Of a DNA stretch of 6,323 nt, positions 5,925 through 6,323 are shown piece after piece; position 1 is the first letter of the stretch, and every line of letters begins with the position of its first letter. The stretch is from Candidatus Latescibacterota bacterium (lineage in GTDB: Bacteria; JAAXHH01; JABIQT01), in the NCBI GenBank assembly GCA_018667995.1, contig JABIQT010000119.1:1-6323 (forward strand), given 5' to 3'. Under the pieces are notes generated by a model. It ran no database searches, was not told where the DNA came from, and saw only the letters and a list, made by a program, of their open reading frames with translations. The translations under genes and the position numbers were made by a program.

Positions 5925-6323
5925 ATGACATCTACGCCTCTGGTACGTAAAGCGATCATTCCGGCTGCTGGTTATGGCACACGAATGCTCCCGGCGAGCC
6001 GAGGAGTACGCAAGGAAATGTTTCCTTTGCTCGACATCGACGGAGCCATGAAACCTGTGGTTCAGGTCATTATCGAAGAAGCGCTGGAATCAGGTATAGA
6101 GGAGATCTGTCTGGTAGTCTCTCCGGGTGGGCAGCAGATGCTCGAGGCCTACTTCGCCGCGCCAGATTCGCGACTGAGCCAGGCGGTCAAAGGAAGGCGT
6201 GCCCTGGAGCAAGAACTGGACCGATTGGCTGTTATCGGACGTCACATCACTTATGTGGTTCAGGAACAGCAGAGAGGCTACGGGGATGCGGTTCACTGTG
6301 CGGCGAATTGGGTAGGCGATGAG
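5925..6323 (+). CDS. GalU-like sugar-1-phosphate nucleotidyltransferase (5' part)
   Basis: The first 133 codons; the gene runs off the window. The family couples a sugar-1-phosphate to a nucleoside triphosphate, releasing pyrophosphate. The nucleotide-binding signature AAGYGTRMLPASRGVRKEMF (14-33) is very close to the GalU pattern GLGTRMLPATKAIPKEMLP, including the catalytic-region Arg20 and Lys30. KPVVQVIIEEALESGIEEI (43-61) and QEQQRGYGDAVHCAANWVGD (113-132) match later GalU blocks. Compared with GalU there is an insertion of about four residues (IDGAM region, 38-42) before the conserved KP, and GYGDAV stands where GalU usually has GLGHAV. ATG 5925 is preferred because GGAAG sits 5 nt upstream; an in-frame ATG at 5913 would add four residues but lacks a good ribosome site. 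Placement after the kinase, same strand, no terminator between, argues for one transcript and a shared UDP-sugar pathway. UTP use is assumed from the GalU resemblance. Confidence 0.88.
   Translation, partial: MTSTPLVRKAIIPAAGYGTRMLPASRGVRKEMFPLLDIDGAMKPVVQVIIEEALESGIEEICLVVSPGGQQMLEAYFAAPDSRLSQAVKGRRALEQELDRLAVIGRHITYVVQEQQRGYGDAVHCAANWVGDE

Overview
The window holds two gene blocks transcribed away from each other from a short shared control region at about 4199-4320. The proteins and signals are those of a Gram-negative bacterium: an exported solute-binding protein with a signal peptide, a sigma70-type promoter and mid-range GC. The Yej proteins resemble proteobacterial homologues throughout, so a proteobacterium is the best guess. 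Nothing here fixes the genus.

Left block, minus strand (4302 down to 1): a yejABEF-type ABC importer in its usual order. It has a periplasmic peptide-binding protein (yejA, 607 codons from my chosen start), two inner-membrane permeases (yejB, yejE), and the first 32 codons of the ATPase (yejF), which runs off the window. yejB/yejE and yejE/yejF abut or overlap, with the ribosome site of each downstream gene inside the end of the gene before it. The only real gap, yejA-yejB (73 nt), can fold into a long stem-loop without a U-tract, probably an mRNA-stability or expression-ratio element. In E. coli this transporter family takes up oligopeptides and the peptide-nucleotide antibiotic microcin C.

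Centre: a strong minus-strand promoter (TTGACA, 16 nt, TATACT) with a perfect 14-bp palindrome over its -10 box, a candidate operator. Just downstream, a 21-codon upstream ORF ends in a 4-base ATGA overlap with the yejA start.

Right block, plus strand (4321 to 6323): a 519-codon GHMP sugar kinase that looks more like the kinase domain of plant L-arabinokinase than classical GalK. After 44 nt comes the 5' part of a GalU-type sugar-1-phosphate nucleotidyltransferase. Together they would make a two-step route: free sugar to sugar-1-phosphate to UDP-sugar, without the GalT exchange reaction. This putative salvage module is the most interesting content. Its sugar (L-arabinose, D-galactose or another) cannot be settled from sequence alone. 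There is no RNA gene, CRISPR array, insertion sequence or convincing intrinsic terminator in the window.
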